16,359 bases of DNA from positions 3,570-19,928 of the forward strand of contig JABSSB010000012.1 of assembly GCA_013214715.1 (NCBI GenBank), given 5' to 3'. The translations under genes were made by a program, and so were the position numbers. Each line of letters begins with the position of its first letter. Within the stretch, counting starts at the first letter, position 1. Positions 6,669 through 13,444 of the stretch are shown here, piece by piece. The notes below the pieces were generated by a model, which ran no database searches, was not told where the DNA came from, and saw only the letters and a program-made list of their open reading frames with translations. Source of the DNA: Paracoccaceae bacterium. GTDB taxonomy: Bacteria > Pseudomonadota > Alphaproteobacteria > Rhodobacterales > Rhodobacteraceae.

Positions 6669-7994
6669 TTACCCTGCGTCATCCTGCCTTTGGCTGCGCA
6701 GCTTGGCGAACCAGTCCACACGCTTTTTCAATTCGCGTTCGAACCCGCGTTCTACCGGCTGATAGAGAACCGGGCGCGGAACGGCATCGGGGAAGTAATT
6801 CTGCCCCGAAAACCCATCTTCGGCGTCATGATCGTAATCATAGCCCTCGCCATAGCCCTGCTCTTTCATCAGGCGGGTGGGCGCGTTGAGGATATGTTTG
6901 GGAGGCGGCTTTGATCCGGTCTCCTTCGCCAAACGCATGGCAGATTTATAGCCGACATAGCCCGCGTTTGATTTCGGCGCGAGCGCCAGATAAATCACCG
7001 CCTGTGCCAATGCCAGCTCTCCTTCCGGGGAGCCAAGCCGTTCATACATATCCCAGGCCTGCAGGCAGATGCCCTGCGCCTGCGGGTCGGCCAACCCAAT
7101 GTCTTCCACCGCCATGCGTGCGATGCGCCGGGCAAGATAGCGCGGATCTTCCCCGCCTGCGAGCATCCGGGCCAACCAATACAGAGCGGCGTCCGGGTCC
7201 GACCCGCGCACCGATTTGTGCAAGGCCGAGATCAGGTTGTAATGCTCATCCCCGGTCTTGTCGTATTTTGTCGCCCGACGCGACAGGCGCTGGCCCAAGG
7301 CCTCCCGGCTGAGTGGCGCGTCCAAATCCCAGGCCGCGACCTGCTCGATCAGGTTCAGCAGGCTGCGCCCATCGCCATCGGCCATTTCATGCAGCGCGTC
7401 GCGAGCCGATACGTCCAGCGGCAAAGCTCGGCCAAGCTCTTTTTCGGCCCGCTGGGTGAGCAATTCCAGATCTTTGGGGGACAGCCGTTCCAACACCAGA
7501 ACCTGCGCGCGACTGAGAAGCGCGGCGTTCAATTCGAAGCTGGGGTTTTCGGTTGTGGCACCCACCAGAAGGATGGTGCCATCTTCCATATGCGGCAGGA
7601 ACCCATCCTGCTGCGCCTTGTTGAAGCGGTGGATCTCATCGACGAACAGCAGGGTTCCCTGCCCGTTCTGGCGGCGGATTTTGGCGGCTTCGAACACTTT
7701 GCGCAGCTCTGGCACGCCGGTGAAAATCGCGCTGATCTGTACAAAATGCAGATCGCTTTGATCCGCCAGAAGCCGCGCGATGGTGGTTTTGCCCACGCCG
7801 GGCGGCCCCCAAAACATCAGCGACGTCAAAGACCCCGCCGCAAGCATCGCCCCCAAAGGTGCGTCCGGGCCCAGCACTTGCGCCTGTCCGATCACCTCAT
7901 CCAGCGTCCTTGGCCGCAACCTGTCCGCCAGCGGGCGCATCCGCGGCTCTGGCATGTCGCGCGACGCGGCGCCGGTGTCGAACAGATCAGCCAT
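6669..7994 (-). CDS. rarA: Replication-associated recombination protein RarA/MgsA (AAA+ ATPase)
   Basis: AAA+ ATPase of the RarA/MgsA/WRNIP1 family that acts at stalled replication forks; 441 residues, the usual length. Visible features in order: an N-terminal RPLADRLRPRTLDEVIGQ; Walker A GPPGVGKTT at residues 63-71; Walker B LLFVDEIHRFNKAQQD with D119 and E120; sensor 1 LVGATTENPSFELN at about 143-156; and a likely arginine finger in LLSRAQ near R162. The C-terminal half contains SVRGSDPDAALYWLARML and the GGEDPRYLARRIARMA helix that are typical of the family. Its ATG shares one base with the htrA TGA (TGATG), so translation is probably coupled. An 88-base gap separates it from the broken crotonase gene. 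Confidence 0.95.
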   Translation of the reverse strand: MADLFDTGAASRDMPEPRMRPLADRLRPRTLDEVIGQAQVLGPDAPLGAMLAAGSLTSLMFWGPPGVGKTTIARLLADQSDLHFVQISAIFTGVPELRKVFEAAKIRRQNGQGTLLFVDEIHRFNKAQQDGFLPHMEDGTILLVGATTENPSFELNAALLSRAQVLVLERLSPKDLELLTQRAEKELGRALPLDVSARDALHEMADGDGRSLLNLIEQVAAWDLDAPLSREALGQRLSRRATKYDKTGDEHYNLISALHKSVRGSDPDAALYWLARMLAGGEDPRYLARRIARMAVEDIGLADPQAQGICLQAWDMYERLGSPEGELALAQAVIYLALAPKSNAGYVGYKSAMRLAKETGSKPPPKHILNAPTRLMKEQGYGEGYDYDHDAEDGFSGQNYFPDAVPRPVLYQPVERGFERELKKRVDWFAKLRSQRQDDAG

Positions 7995-9388
7995 CAGAGC
8001 CTGAAGCGGATATCGAATTGCCGTCCCTGACGGATCACATCCAACTGCACATTCACGCCGGGATTGACCAGTTCCACGGCCACCTCATCGGCCGATCTGA
8101 CTTCGGCCCCGTTAATGCGCAGGATCACGTCGCCCTGGCGCAAGCCCGCACGCGTGCCGAAATTGCCCGGATCAACCACCAAGGCCCCATCCGCGCCCAA
8201 CGGCAGGCCCCATTCCACGATCACCGCCGGATTGACGCGTGCGATGGTCAAACCCGGCAGCGCGGTGCGATCGGTCAGGGTCTTTTGATCTGCTGGCGGA
8301 TCATTGGGCGGGGCGATCAGGTTCACCCCCGCATCGCGCATCGCACCGTCGCGCAGATACCGGATTTCAGCGGTCTTGCCGATGCCCACAGTGGACATGC
8401 GAAAGATCATCTCGGACGGCGAATTCACATCCTGTCCATCTACCTCGGTGATCACATCACCGACCAGAAGTCCGGAAATGGCAAAGGGGCTGCGATGGTG
8501 CAGATCGGTAATGACCATGCCATAGGGGCGCGCCATGTTGAGCGTTTCCGCCAGAGATTGATCAACCGGCTGACCCGCCATGCCCGCCCAGGGCCGCAGG
8601 AACATGGCTTGTCCGCGCCGCGCCTGGCTGACAAATTCAGAGACAAGGTTGGCCGGGATGGCAAAGCCGATGCCGTTTGACCCGCCCGATTGCGATAGGA
8701 TGGCGGTGTTGATCCCGATCAGATCACCATTCACGTCAATCAGCGCGCCGCCCGAATTGCCCGGGTTGATCGCCGCATCGGTCTGCAGGAAATAGCCGCG
8801 CGCATTGCCAGTCAACGCGCCCGAGCGCGCAAGACCCGACACGATCCCACTGGTGACCGTCTGGCCCACCCCGAACGGGTTGCCAATGGCCAGAACCAGC
8901 TCTCCGACCTCGACGCTGTCGCTGTCGCGCAGTTCAAGATGCGGCAGGCCTTCGGCGGCATCCAGCTGCAAAATCGCCAGATCGCTGTCCTGATCGGCCA
9001 GCAGCACACGCGCCTGATATTCCCGCCGATCGCTCAGCACGACCCGGATTTCGGTGGCCATGCCTACGACGTGGTAATTCGACACAACGATACCGTCCGG
9101 CGACAGGATCACGCCCGAGCCCAGTGAGTTCTGGACCGATGGGCGCTGCACGCCAAGACCGTTGAAAAAATCCGAAAAGAACGGGTCGCTGGCAAAGGCG
9201 CTGACCTGCGTTTCACGCACGACCTTGGCATAGATGTTCACAACCGCAGGCGCCGCATCCCGCACCAGCGGCGCAAATCCCAGCGATATTTCGGATCGCG
9301 TTTGCGGCACGCGCGTCTGCGCCACAACAGGACAGGCCAGGGAGGCTGCAAGCACGAGCGCAAGACAGGCTGAGATCAGACGAGGCAT
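7994..9388 (-). CDS. htrA: Do/HtrA-type periplasmic serine protease with two PDZ domains
   Basis: Periplasmic quality-control protease/chaperone of the DegP/DegQ/MucD type, 464 residues. A signal peptide covers about residues 1-23 (hydrophobic LISACLALVLAASLA, cleavage probably after VVA). The trypsin-like domain has the catalytic triad His106 (SNYHVV), Asp136 (DSDLAILQL) and Ser212 (NPGNSGGAL). Two PDZ-like regions follow, roughly residues 265-355 and 370-460 (the second contains PGNFGTRAGLRQGDVILRINGAEV in pieces). I start at the ATG at 9388, which has GGAG five bases upstream and begins the signal peptide directly; the longer frame from 9445 would bury it behind 19 non-conserved residues. 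It is the first gene of a tight run with rarA and has a heat-shock-like promoter upstream. DegP and DegQ types cannot be separated here. Confidence 0.93.
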   Translation of the reverse strand: MPRLISACLALVLAASLACPVVAQTRVPQTRSEISLGFAPLVRDAAPAVVNIYAKVVRETQVSAFASDPFFSDFFNGLGVQRPSVQNSLGSGVILSPDGIVVSNYHVVGMATEIRVVLSDRREYQARVLLADQDSDLAILQLDAAEGLPHLELRDSDSVEVGELVLAIGNPFGVGQTVTSGIVSGLARSGALTGNARGYFLQTDAAINPGNSGGALIDVNGDLIGINTAILSQSGGSNGIGFAIPANLVSEFVSQARRGQAMFLRPWAGMAGQPVDQSLAETLNMARPYGMVITDLHHRSPFAISGLLVGDVITEVDGQDVNSPSEMIFRMSTVGIGKTAEIRYLRDGAMRDAGVNLIAPPNDPPADQKTLTDRTALPGLTIARVNPAVIVEWGLPLGADGALVVDPGNFGTRAGLRQGDVILRINGAEVRSADEVAVELVNPGVNVQLDVIRQGRQFDIRFRL

Positions 9389-9392
9389 GGCA

Positions 9393-9428
9393 GCTCCGCA
9401 GTTTGAGATGTCGACAGATATGCGGAGC
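9393..9428 (-). promoter_or_regulatory. Inverted repeat containing the htrA Shine-Dalgarno
   Basis: GCTCCGCA (9393-9400) and TGCGGAGC (9421-9428) are perfect 8-base inverted repeats separated by 20 bases. In an mRNA started upstream of 9428, the 3' arm includes the GGAG that serves htrA, so the ribosome site would be paired. This would look like a translational switch or RNA thermometer. If transcription instead starts at the promoter at 9417-9446, the 5' arm is not in the RNA and the repeat could only act at the DNA level. Confidence 0.4.
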
Positions 9429-9446
9429 AGACAGCCTGATTGCAAG
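9417..9446 (-). promoter_or_regulatory. Candidate heat-shock-type promoter of htrA
   Basis: On the minus strand CTTGCAA (9440-9446) and CATATC (9417-9422) are separated by 17 bases. This resembles the alphaproteobacterial RpoH pattern (CTTG, 17-18 bases, then CYTATNT as I recall it), with one mismatch in the -10 part. Transcription would start near 9410, leaving a leader of about 20 bases. It is supported by pattern only. Confidence 0.45.
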
Positions 9447-9480
9447 CCGCAGAAAGCCCGTCATTTCGCTGGGCTGCCAA

Positions 9481-9510
9481 TTGACCAAAAAAGTCGGGCT
9501 TCCCATATAT
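9481..9510 (+). promoter_or_regulatory. Candidate promoter of the GNAT gene, possibly leaderless
   Basis: TTGACC at 9481-9486 is followed 17-18 bases later by an A/T hexamer (CATATA at 9504-9509 or ATATAT at 9505-9510). A start six or seven bases after the -10 falls on the ATG at 9516. No purine-rich Shine-Dalgarno lies before that ATG, which fits a leaderless message. Confidence 0.45.
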
Positions 9511-9515
9511 CTGGT

Positions 9516-9965
9516 ATGAGTATGACAGCTTTCTCAACCGCGATCGAGTCGGCCCAGCCGGATGACCTGCACCGGATCGAAGCTTGTATGTGCGCCGCGT
9601 ATGCGCCGTGGCGGGATAGTATCCCCGGATTGCCGGACGTGACATCAGGCCTGTCTGACGATCTGGCGCAGCATACGGTTCTTGTCGTCCGGCAGAACGA
9701 GGACGTGGCAGGCGTCGCTGTTTTGTCCTTGGCCGGCCCGACCGCGATCCTGAAAAACTTGGCCGTGGACCCGGGCGCACAGGGTGGCGGCTTGGGCAAG
9801 AAACTGGTCGAGGCCTGCCTTGCCGTCGCGCGCGAGGCGGGACATGCTCGTCTGCATCTGTCCACCCATGCCGAGATGCACCGGACGCAACTCTTTTACG
9901 CCCTTTTGGGTTTTGCCGAGATCAAACGCGACGGGCACCGGGTCGTGATGTCAAAAACACTGTAA
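9516..9965 (+). CDS. GNAT-family N-acetyltransferase
   Basis: Acetyl-CoA-dependent N-acetyltransferase of the GNAT fold, 149 residues, and the only clear plus-strand gene. The acetyl-CoA loop is LAVDPGAQGGGLGKKLVEAC at about residues 82-101, with Q89-G90-G91-G92-L93-G94 forming the pyrophosphate-binding turn. Beta strand 4 precedes it (TAILKNLAV), and the C-terminal LFYALLGFAE (residues 127-136) is the usual motif B. The frame is open far upstream, through the htrA signal-peptide region, but homology starts only near the ATG at 9516; the ATG at 9522 is a second option. It diverges from htrA with a 127-base gap and is followed by the A+T-richer stretch. The substrate cannot be predicted. Confidence 0.88.
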   Translation: MSMTAFSTAIESAQPDDLHRIEACMCAAYAPWRDSIPGLPDVTSGLSDDLAQHTVLVVRQNEDVAGVAVLSLAGPTAILKNLAVDPGAQGGGLGKKLVEACLAVAREAGHARLHLSTHAEMHRTQLFYALLGFAEIKRDGHRVVMSKTL

Positions 9966-10027
9966 ATGAACTTGGCGGCGCGGGCGCGAGAGGAGAACAT
10001 TGTCTGGCGAAGGGAAGAGTGAAAATC

Positions 10028-10058
10028 GGGCGACAGGTCACTCACAAACCTGCCGCTC
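10028..10058. repeat. Imperfect stem-loop after the GNAT gene
   Basis: CAGGT (10034-10038) pairs with ACCTG (10048-10052) around a nine-base loop and is extended by GCG/CGC after one mismatch. GTGAAA (10019-10024) and TTTCAC (10059-10064) lie further out. It starts about 60 bases after the GNAT stop and could be the end of that transcript, but it lacks a T run. Confidence 0.35.
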
Positions 10059-10138
10059 TTTCACGAAAATCACGTGCTAAACTAATCGGTCCGCACGCTG
10101 CATCGCCTTTCAACGACACATTGCCTTGGGCCGAATGA

Positions 10139-10570
10139 AATTCTAGCAGAGCAGCTGGTGACATTTTGGACTGCGAGGTGGCAGGTTCTGCCACTTTGGA
10201 GAGTCACCTGGGTCGAGAAGAGCAACGAAAGGGCATGCAGGCCATCCATGATGCCGAAGATATGCAGCAAATCGCATGGCGGAACAAAAAGGTCAGTTTG
10301 CTGTCCGAAATCGGCATAGACTCTTTGGATTAGTTGATACTCACCACATTGATGCTCGAAGATCGGAACATTGCCGAAACGTCCCTCATGGACTCGATGA
10401 ATGAGCCCGGAGCCACCAGTCGATCAAGGGTGGCTGATTTGGTCACCCTCTGTCTTTTTGCGCGGGGCAAAGATGGTAAGGGGGTCGAATTGACATGGAT
10501 TGGCCGGGTTGTCTTTGCCGGGATCTTTGAAGAACAGAATTATCCTCATAGAAACAACACTTTAATCTAA
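10139..10570 (+). other. Possible decayed coding frame with one internal TAG
   Basis: Between a TGA at 10136-10138 and the TAA at 10568-10570 this frame has 142 sense codons and a single TAG at 10331-10333. The part before the TAG includes an ATG at 10235; the part after has TTG at 10334 and ATG at 10352. No Shine-Dalgarno is evident and I recognise no family. Codon use is less G/C-rich at third positions than in neighbours. It could be a decayed foreign gene or chance. Confidence 0.2.
10157..10208. repeat. Nested inverted repeats
   Basis: An outer pair GGTGAC (10157-10162) / GTCACC (10203-10208) encloses a perfect inner stem GTGGCAG (10178-10184) / CTGCCAC (10188-10194) with a three-base loop. 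It does not fold as a tRNA. Its function is unknown. Confidence 0.5.
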
Positions 10571-10812
10571 GTCTCTATCTAGTGCCCTGTTGGATTTATC
10601 CCAAAAGAGCCAAAGAAATCGCCCGTTCAGGATACCTGAAAACAGGCTTCATCCAGATCTACGCGCGTGAAACCTGTTCTGCATGATAGGCGATTGTGCG
10701 CCGCGCCAACGTCGAACGCGCGACCCCGTAGACGACCATGTCGAAGAACAATCAGGGCCCTTTACTGAGGCTTTCTGGCATGTCTCAAACGACAAAACGC
10801 TCAATCCTGCAC

Positions 10813-10838
10813 AAAAAACCCCCGCCCGAAGGCAGGGG
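10813..10838 (-). terminator. Intrinsic terminator after rplQ
   Basis: On the minus strand CCCCTGCC pairs with GGCGGGGG across a TTCG tetraloop (one T-G wobble), followed by six Ts (10813-10818 on the plus strand are A). It lies 29 bases beyond the rplQ stop and closes the rpsM-rpsK-rpoA-rplQ transcript. Confidence 0.92.
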
Positions 10839-10867
10839 TCAGACAGCCTTAGCCATGTCCGGACGAC

Positions 10868-11290
10868 TTATTCGTCCTCAGCGGCTTCCTCTGCGGCCAC
10901 GCGTGCCTTGTCGGCGGCGCCTTTGGCATCGATGTCACGATCAACGAATTCGATGATCGCCATCGGCGCCATGTCACCATAGCGGAAGCCAGCTTTCAGA
11001 ACGCGCACGTAACCGCCCTGGCGGTCCTTGTAGCGCGGGCCAAGCACGTCAAACAGCTTTGCAACGTCCTTGTCTTCTTTCAGCTTGGCGGCCGCCTGAC
11101 GGCGGGCGTGCAGATCCCCACGCTTGGCCAGGGTGATCAGCTTTTCCACGATGGGACGCAGTTCCTTGGCCTTGGGCAGGGTGGTTTTGATCTGTTCATG
11201 CTCGATGAGCGAGCCAGCCATGTTCGAAAACAGGGCTTTGCGGTGCTCATGCGTGCGGTTGAGGCGGCGATAGCCACGTGCGTGACGCAT
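10868..11290 (-). CDS. rplQ: 50S ribosomal protein L17
   Basis: Large-subunit ribosomal protein bL17, 140 residues. The N-terminus MRHARGYRRLNRTHEHRKALFSNMA and the segment LIEHEQIKTTLPKAKELRPIVEKLITLAKRG are diagnostic, given here in pieces of the whole: RHARGYRRLNRTHEHR, then TTLPKAKELRP. The C-terminal tail is alanine/glutamate-rich (AAEEAAEDE), as often in alphaproteobacteria. The ATG at 11290 has GGAG seven bases upstream. It is the last gene of the alpha-operon remnant, separated from rpoA by 150 bases of dense hairpins and ended by a strong terminator. Confidence 0.97.
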   Translation of the reverse strand: MRHARGYRRLNRTHEHRKALFSNMAGSLIEHEQIKTTLPKAKELRPIVEKLITLAKRGDLHARRQAAAKLKEDKDVAKLFDVLGPRYKDRQGGYVRVLKAGFRYGDMAPMAIIEFVDRDIDAKGAADKARVAAEEAAEDE

Positions 11291-11324
11291 TGTTTTTCTC
11301 CAGGTTCACGTTTTGCTTTGTCCG

Positions 11325-11428
11325 GCGGGCGATCACCTGTCGCCCGCTCACCTTGGGGTCCTACGACCCGAGCAGTCCCCGGCAGACCCGGGCATTTTCA
11401 TCTGGGCGCGCAGCTAAACCGCGCGCCC
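11325..11428 (-). promoter_or_regulatory. Array of four hairpins between rpoA and rplQ
   Basis: Four separate stems sit in the 150-base spacer: GGGCGCGC/GCGCGCCC (11404-11411/11421-11428); CCCGG/CCGGG (11378-11382/11388-11392); GGGTC/GACCC (11356-11360/11365-11369); and GCGGGCGA/TCGCCCGC (11325-11332/11340-11347). None has a T run. They are probably RNA processing, stability or pausing elements that set rplQ output relative to rpoA. Confidence 0.6.
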
Positions 11429-11440
11429 GGAATTTGCAAG

Positions 11441-12457
11441 TCAGAAGTTGTCTTCGAACTTCTTGGCCAGATCTTCGATGTTTTCTGGCGGCCAGTCTTC
11501 GACGTCCATGCCCAAATGCAGGCCCATGCCCGAGAGCACTTCTTTGATCTCGTTCAGCGACTTGCGGCCAAAGTTCGGCGTGCGCAGCATTTCGGCTTCG
11601 GTCTTCTGGATCAGATCGCCGATATAGACGATATTGTCGTTCTTCAGGCAGTTGGCCGAGCGCACGGAGAGTTCCAGCTCGTCGACTTTCTTCAGAAGCA
11701 GCGGGTTGAATTCCAGCCCGTCATCATCGTCCTGACGGCCAGCCGATTCCGGTTCGTCAAAGTTGACGAAGATCGACAGTTGGTCCTGCAGGATGCGCGC
11801 GGCAAAAGCCACGGCATCTTCTGGCGTGATGGACCCGTCTGTTTCGATTTTCATCGACAGCTTGTCATAGTCCAAAACCTGACCTTCGCGGGTCGGCTGC
11901 ACGTCATAAGCGACCTTTTTGACCGGCGAATAGATGGCGTCGATCGGAATCAGGCCAATGGGCGCATCTTCGGGCTTGTTCTTGTCAGCCGAGACATAGC
12001 CTTTGCCGGTATTCACGGTCAGTTCCATGAACAGCTCGGCGCCGTCGTCGAGGTGACAGATCACATGCTCGCGGTTGAGAACCTCAACGCCTGCACGCTC
12101 GGAAATGTCCGCCGCGGTCACAACCGCAGGGCCTTTTGCCGAGATCGACACACGCTTGGGGCCTTCGCTGTCGAGACGCAGCGACACACCTTTGAGGTTC
12201 AAAATGATGTCGGTGACATCTTCACGCACGCCGGCAACCGACGAAAACTCGTGCAGAACGTTATCGATCTGCACCGAGGTGATGGCCGAGCCTTGCAGCG
12301 ACGACATCAGGATGCGGCGCAGCGCGTTGCCCAGCGTCAGGCCAAAGCCACGCTCAAGAGGTTCGGCGACAACCGACGCCTGACGCGCGGGATCGTTGCC
12401 GGGTTTTATGTCAAGCTGCGTGGGCTTGATCAATTCCTGCCAGTTCTTATGGATCAT
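11441..12457 (-). CDS. rpoA: RNA polymerase alpha subunit
   Basis: Alpha subunit of RNA polymerase, 338 residues. The N-terminal dimerisation domain runs to about residue 235 (starting MIHKNWQELIKPTQL, with the GFGLTLGNALRRILMSSL assembly motif near residues 37-54). An acidic linker (QDDDDG) follows, and then the C-terminal domain with the promoter-contacting region LELSVRSANCLKN and TPNFGRKSLNEIKE. I start at the ATG at 12457, six bases after a GGAGG, rather than ten codons upstream, because MIHKNWQ is the conserved alphaproteobacterial beginning. It lies between rpsK and rplQ as in the standard alpha operon. Confidence 0.98.
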   Translation of the reverse strand: MIHKNWQELIKPTQLDIKPGNDPARQASVVAEPLERGFGLTLGNALRRILMSSLQGSAITSVQIDNVLHEFSSVAGVREDVTDIILNLKGVSLRLDSEGPKRVSISAKGPAVVTAADISERAGVEVLNREHVICHLDDGAELFMELTVNTGKGYVSADKNKPEDAPIGLIPIDAIYSPVKKVAYDVQPTREGQVLDYDKLSMKIETDGSITPEDAVAFAARILQDQLSIFVNFDEPESAGRQDDDDGLEFNPLLLKKVDELELSVRSANCLKNDNIVYIGDLIQKTEAEMLRTPNFGRKSLNEIKEVLSGMGLHLGMDVEDWPPENIEDLAKKFEDNF

Positions 12458-12530
12458 GTAAGACCTCCATTCTTGCCTGCCCCGCATGACCGGTCGGCAC
12501 AGGCGCCCGAGGGATCATCAAAACGGCAAG

Positions 12531-12556
12531 CGGGGACCATGCGGATGCATGGCCCC
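12531..12556. repeat. Hairpin in the rpsK-rpoA spacer
   Basis: CCATGC (12537-12542) pairs with GCATGG (12547-12552), flanked by a G run at 12532-12535 and a C run at 12553-12556 that can extend the stem after a mismatch. The 118-base spacer otherwise holds only the rpoA ribosome site. There is no T run, so it is probably a stability or pausing element. Confidence 0.5.
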
Positions 12557-12575
12557 AGCCTGAAAATTCAATCGA

Positions 12576-12968
12576 TCAGACGCGACGACGCTTGGGCGGG
12601 CGGCAGCCGTTATGCGCGATCGGTGTCACGTCGCGGATCGACGTGATGTTGAAGCCCACAGCCGCCAGCGCGCGCAGCGCGGATTCACGGCCCGAACCGG
12701 GGCCCTGAACTTCGACTTCGAGGGTCTTCACACCATGTTCCTGCGCTTTGCGGCCCGCATCTTCTGCAGCCATCTGAGCGGCGTAAGGCGTCGACTTGCG
12801 CGAGCCTTTGAAGCCCATCGTGCCAGCGGACGACCACGAGATCGCATTGCCCTGCACATCCGAGATCAGGATCTTGGTGTTGTTGAAGGTGGAGTTCACA
12901 TGCGCCACACCGGAGGCGATGTTCTTGGAGACCTTTTTCTTGCCTCCGCGACGGGTATCACGTGCCAT
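12576..12968 (-). CDS. rpsK: 30S ribosomal protein S11
   Basis: Small-subunit platform protein uS11, 130 residues. The lysine-rich N-terminus (ARDTRRGGKKKVSKN), the central HVNSTFNNTKILISDVQGN and SSAGTMGFKGSRKSTPYAAQ, and the terminal DVTPIAHNGCRPPKRRRV are unmistakable. The ATG at 12968 has AAGGAGG seven bases upstream, and that Shine-Dalgarno overlaps the TAA of rpsM, so the two are co-translated. Confidence 0.98.
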   Translation of the reverse strand: MARDTRRGGKKKVSKNIASGVAHVNSTFNNTKILISDVQGNAISWSSAGTMGFKGSRKSTPYAAQMAAEDAGRKAQEHGVKTLEVEVQGPGSGRESALRALAAVGFNITSIRDVTPIAHNGCRPPKRRRV

Positions 12969-12980
12969 GGATGCGCCTCC

Positions 12981-13349
12981 TTATTTCTTCTTGCCGGCGA
13001 TGGGCTTTGCGGGGCCCTTGCGCGTGCGTGCGTTGGTGTGGGTGCGCTGGCCGCGAACGGGCAGGTTGCGACGGTGGCGCAGGCCACGGTAGCAGCCCAG
13101 GTCCATCAGGCGCTTGATGTTCATCTGCACTTCACGGCGCAGGTCGCCTTCGACGGTGTAGTTTTCGTCGATATGCTCGCGGATCTTCAGGACTTCGGCG
13201 TCCGAAAGCTCGTTCACGCGGCGGGTGGCGTCGATGCCCACGGCTTCGCAGATGGCTTTGGCAGAGGTGTTCCCAATGCCGGTGATATAGGTCAGGGCGA
13301 TCGGAACCCGCTTTGCGGTCGGGATGTTCACGCCGGCAATACGTGCCAC
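12981..13349 (-). CDS. rpsM: 30S ribosomal protein S13 (GTG start)
   Basis: Small-subunit head protein uS13, 122 residues. ARIAGVNIPTAKRV, ITGIGNTSAKAICEAVGI and the C-terminal GLRHRRNLPVRGQRTHTNAR with TRKGPAKPIAGKKK are diagnostic. The start is the GTG at 13349, because conserved S13 sequence begins at that codon and AAGGAA lies about eight bases upstream; the open frame to the ATG at 13400 adds 17 non-conserved residues and crosses a hairpin. rpsM is the first gene of the cluster here. The usual upstream partners (secY, adk) are absent, and a flavoprotein gene is upstream instead. Confidence 0.97.
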   Translation of the reverse strand: MARIAGVNIPTAKRVPIALTYITGIGNTSAKAICEAVGIDATRRVNELSDAEVLKIREHIDENYTVEGDLRREVQMNIKRLMDLGCYRGLRHRRNLPVRGQRTHTNARTRKGPAKPIAGKKK

Positions 13350-13371
13350 GGTGGTTCTTCCTTTTTGTTGC

Positions 13372-13391
13372 GGTTCCGTAACGCCGGAACC
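13372..13391. repeat. Perfect hairpin just upstream of rpsM
   Basis: GGTTCCG (13372-13378) and CGGAACC (13385-13391) form a 7-bp stem with a six-base loop. In the rpsM leader it is flanked by A runs (AAAAAA before, CAACAAAAA after) and ends about 22 bases before the start codon. Read on the plus strand the same stem is followed by TTTTTT, so it would also work as an intrinsic terminator for antisense transcription. Confidence 0.65.
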
Positions 13392-13444
13392 TTTTTTCAC
13401 AACATCGGGGCGCTGTGCGACCCGACATCCATGAGGTAATCAAG

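Larger units (their letters stand above)
9966..10810. other. Long gene-poor, A+T-richer stretch
   Basis: About 845 bases lie between the GNAT gene and the rplQ terminator with no recognisable gene on either strand. My hand count gives about 47% G+C for 10321-10620, compared with 60% for 8041-8100. Contents seen are an imperfect stem at 10028-10058, nested inverted repeats at 10157-10208, an interrupted frame at 10139-10570, and a short TTCAGG/CCTGAA palindrome at 10626-10640. I found no tRNA, insertion-sequence ends or target-site duplication. It may be decayed foreign DNA. Confidence 0.6.

Noticed and set aside
5828..6889. 353-codon plus-strand open frame across the broken crotonase gene and the end of rarA
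   Set aside because: I considered whether the stops in the crotonase frame mean that the other strand is the real gene. The minus frame has clear crotonase motifs, while the plus frame is low-complexity Arg/Gln/His-rich and has no motif.
10145..10215. tRNA-like string with a GGTTC in the gene-poor stretch
   Set aside because: The GGTTC falls in a stem with a three-base loop; no acceptor stem, anticodon arm or T arm of correct size can be drawn.
11108..12646. 512-codon plus-strand open frame, the longest antisense frame
   Set aside because: Antisense to rpoA and the rplQ start. High G/C at third positions keeps reverse frames open; no domain is seen.
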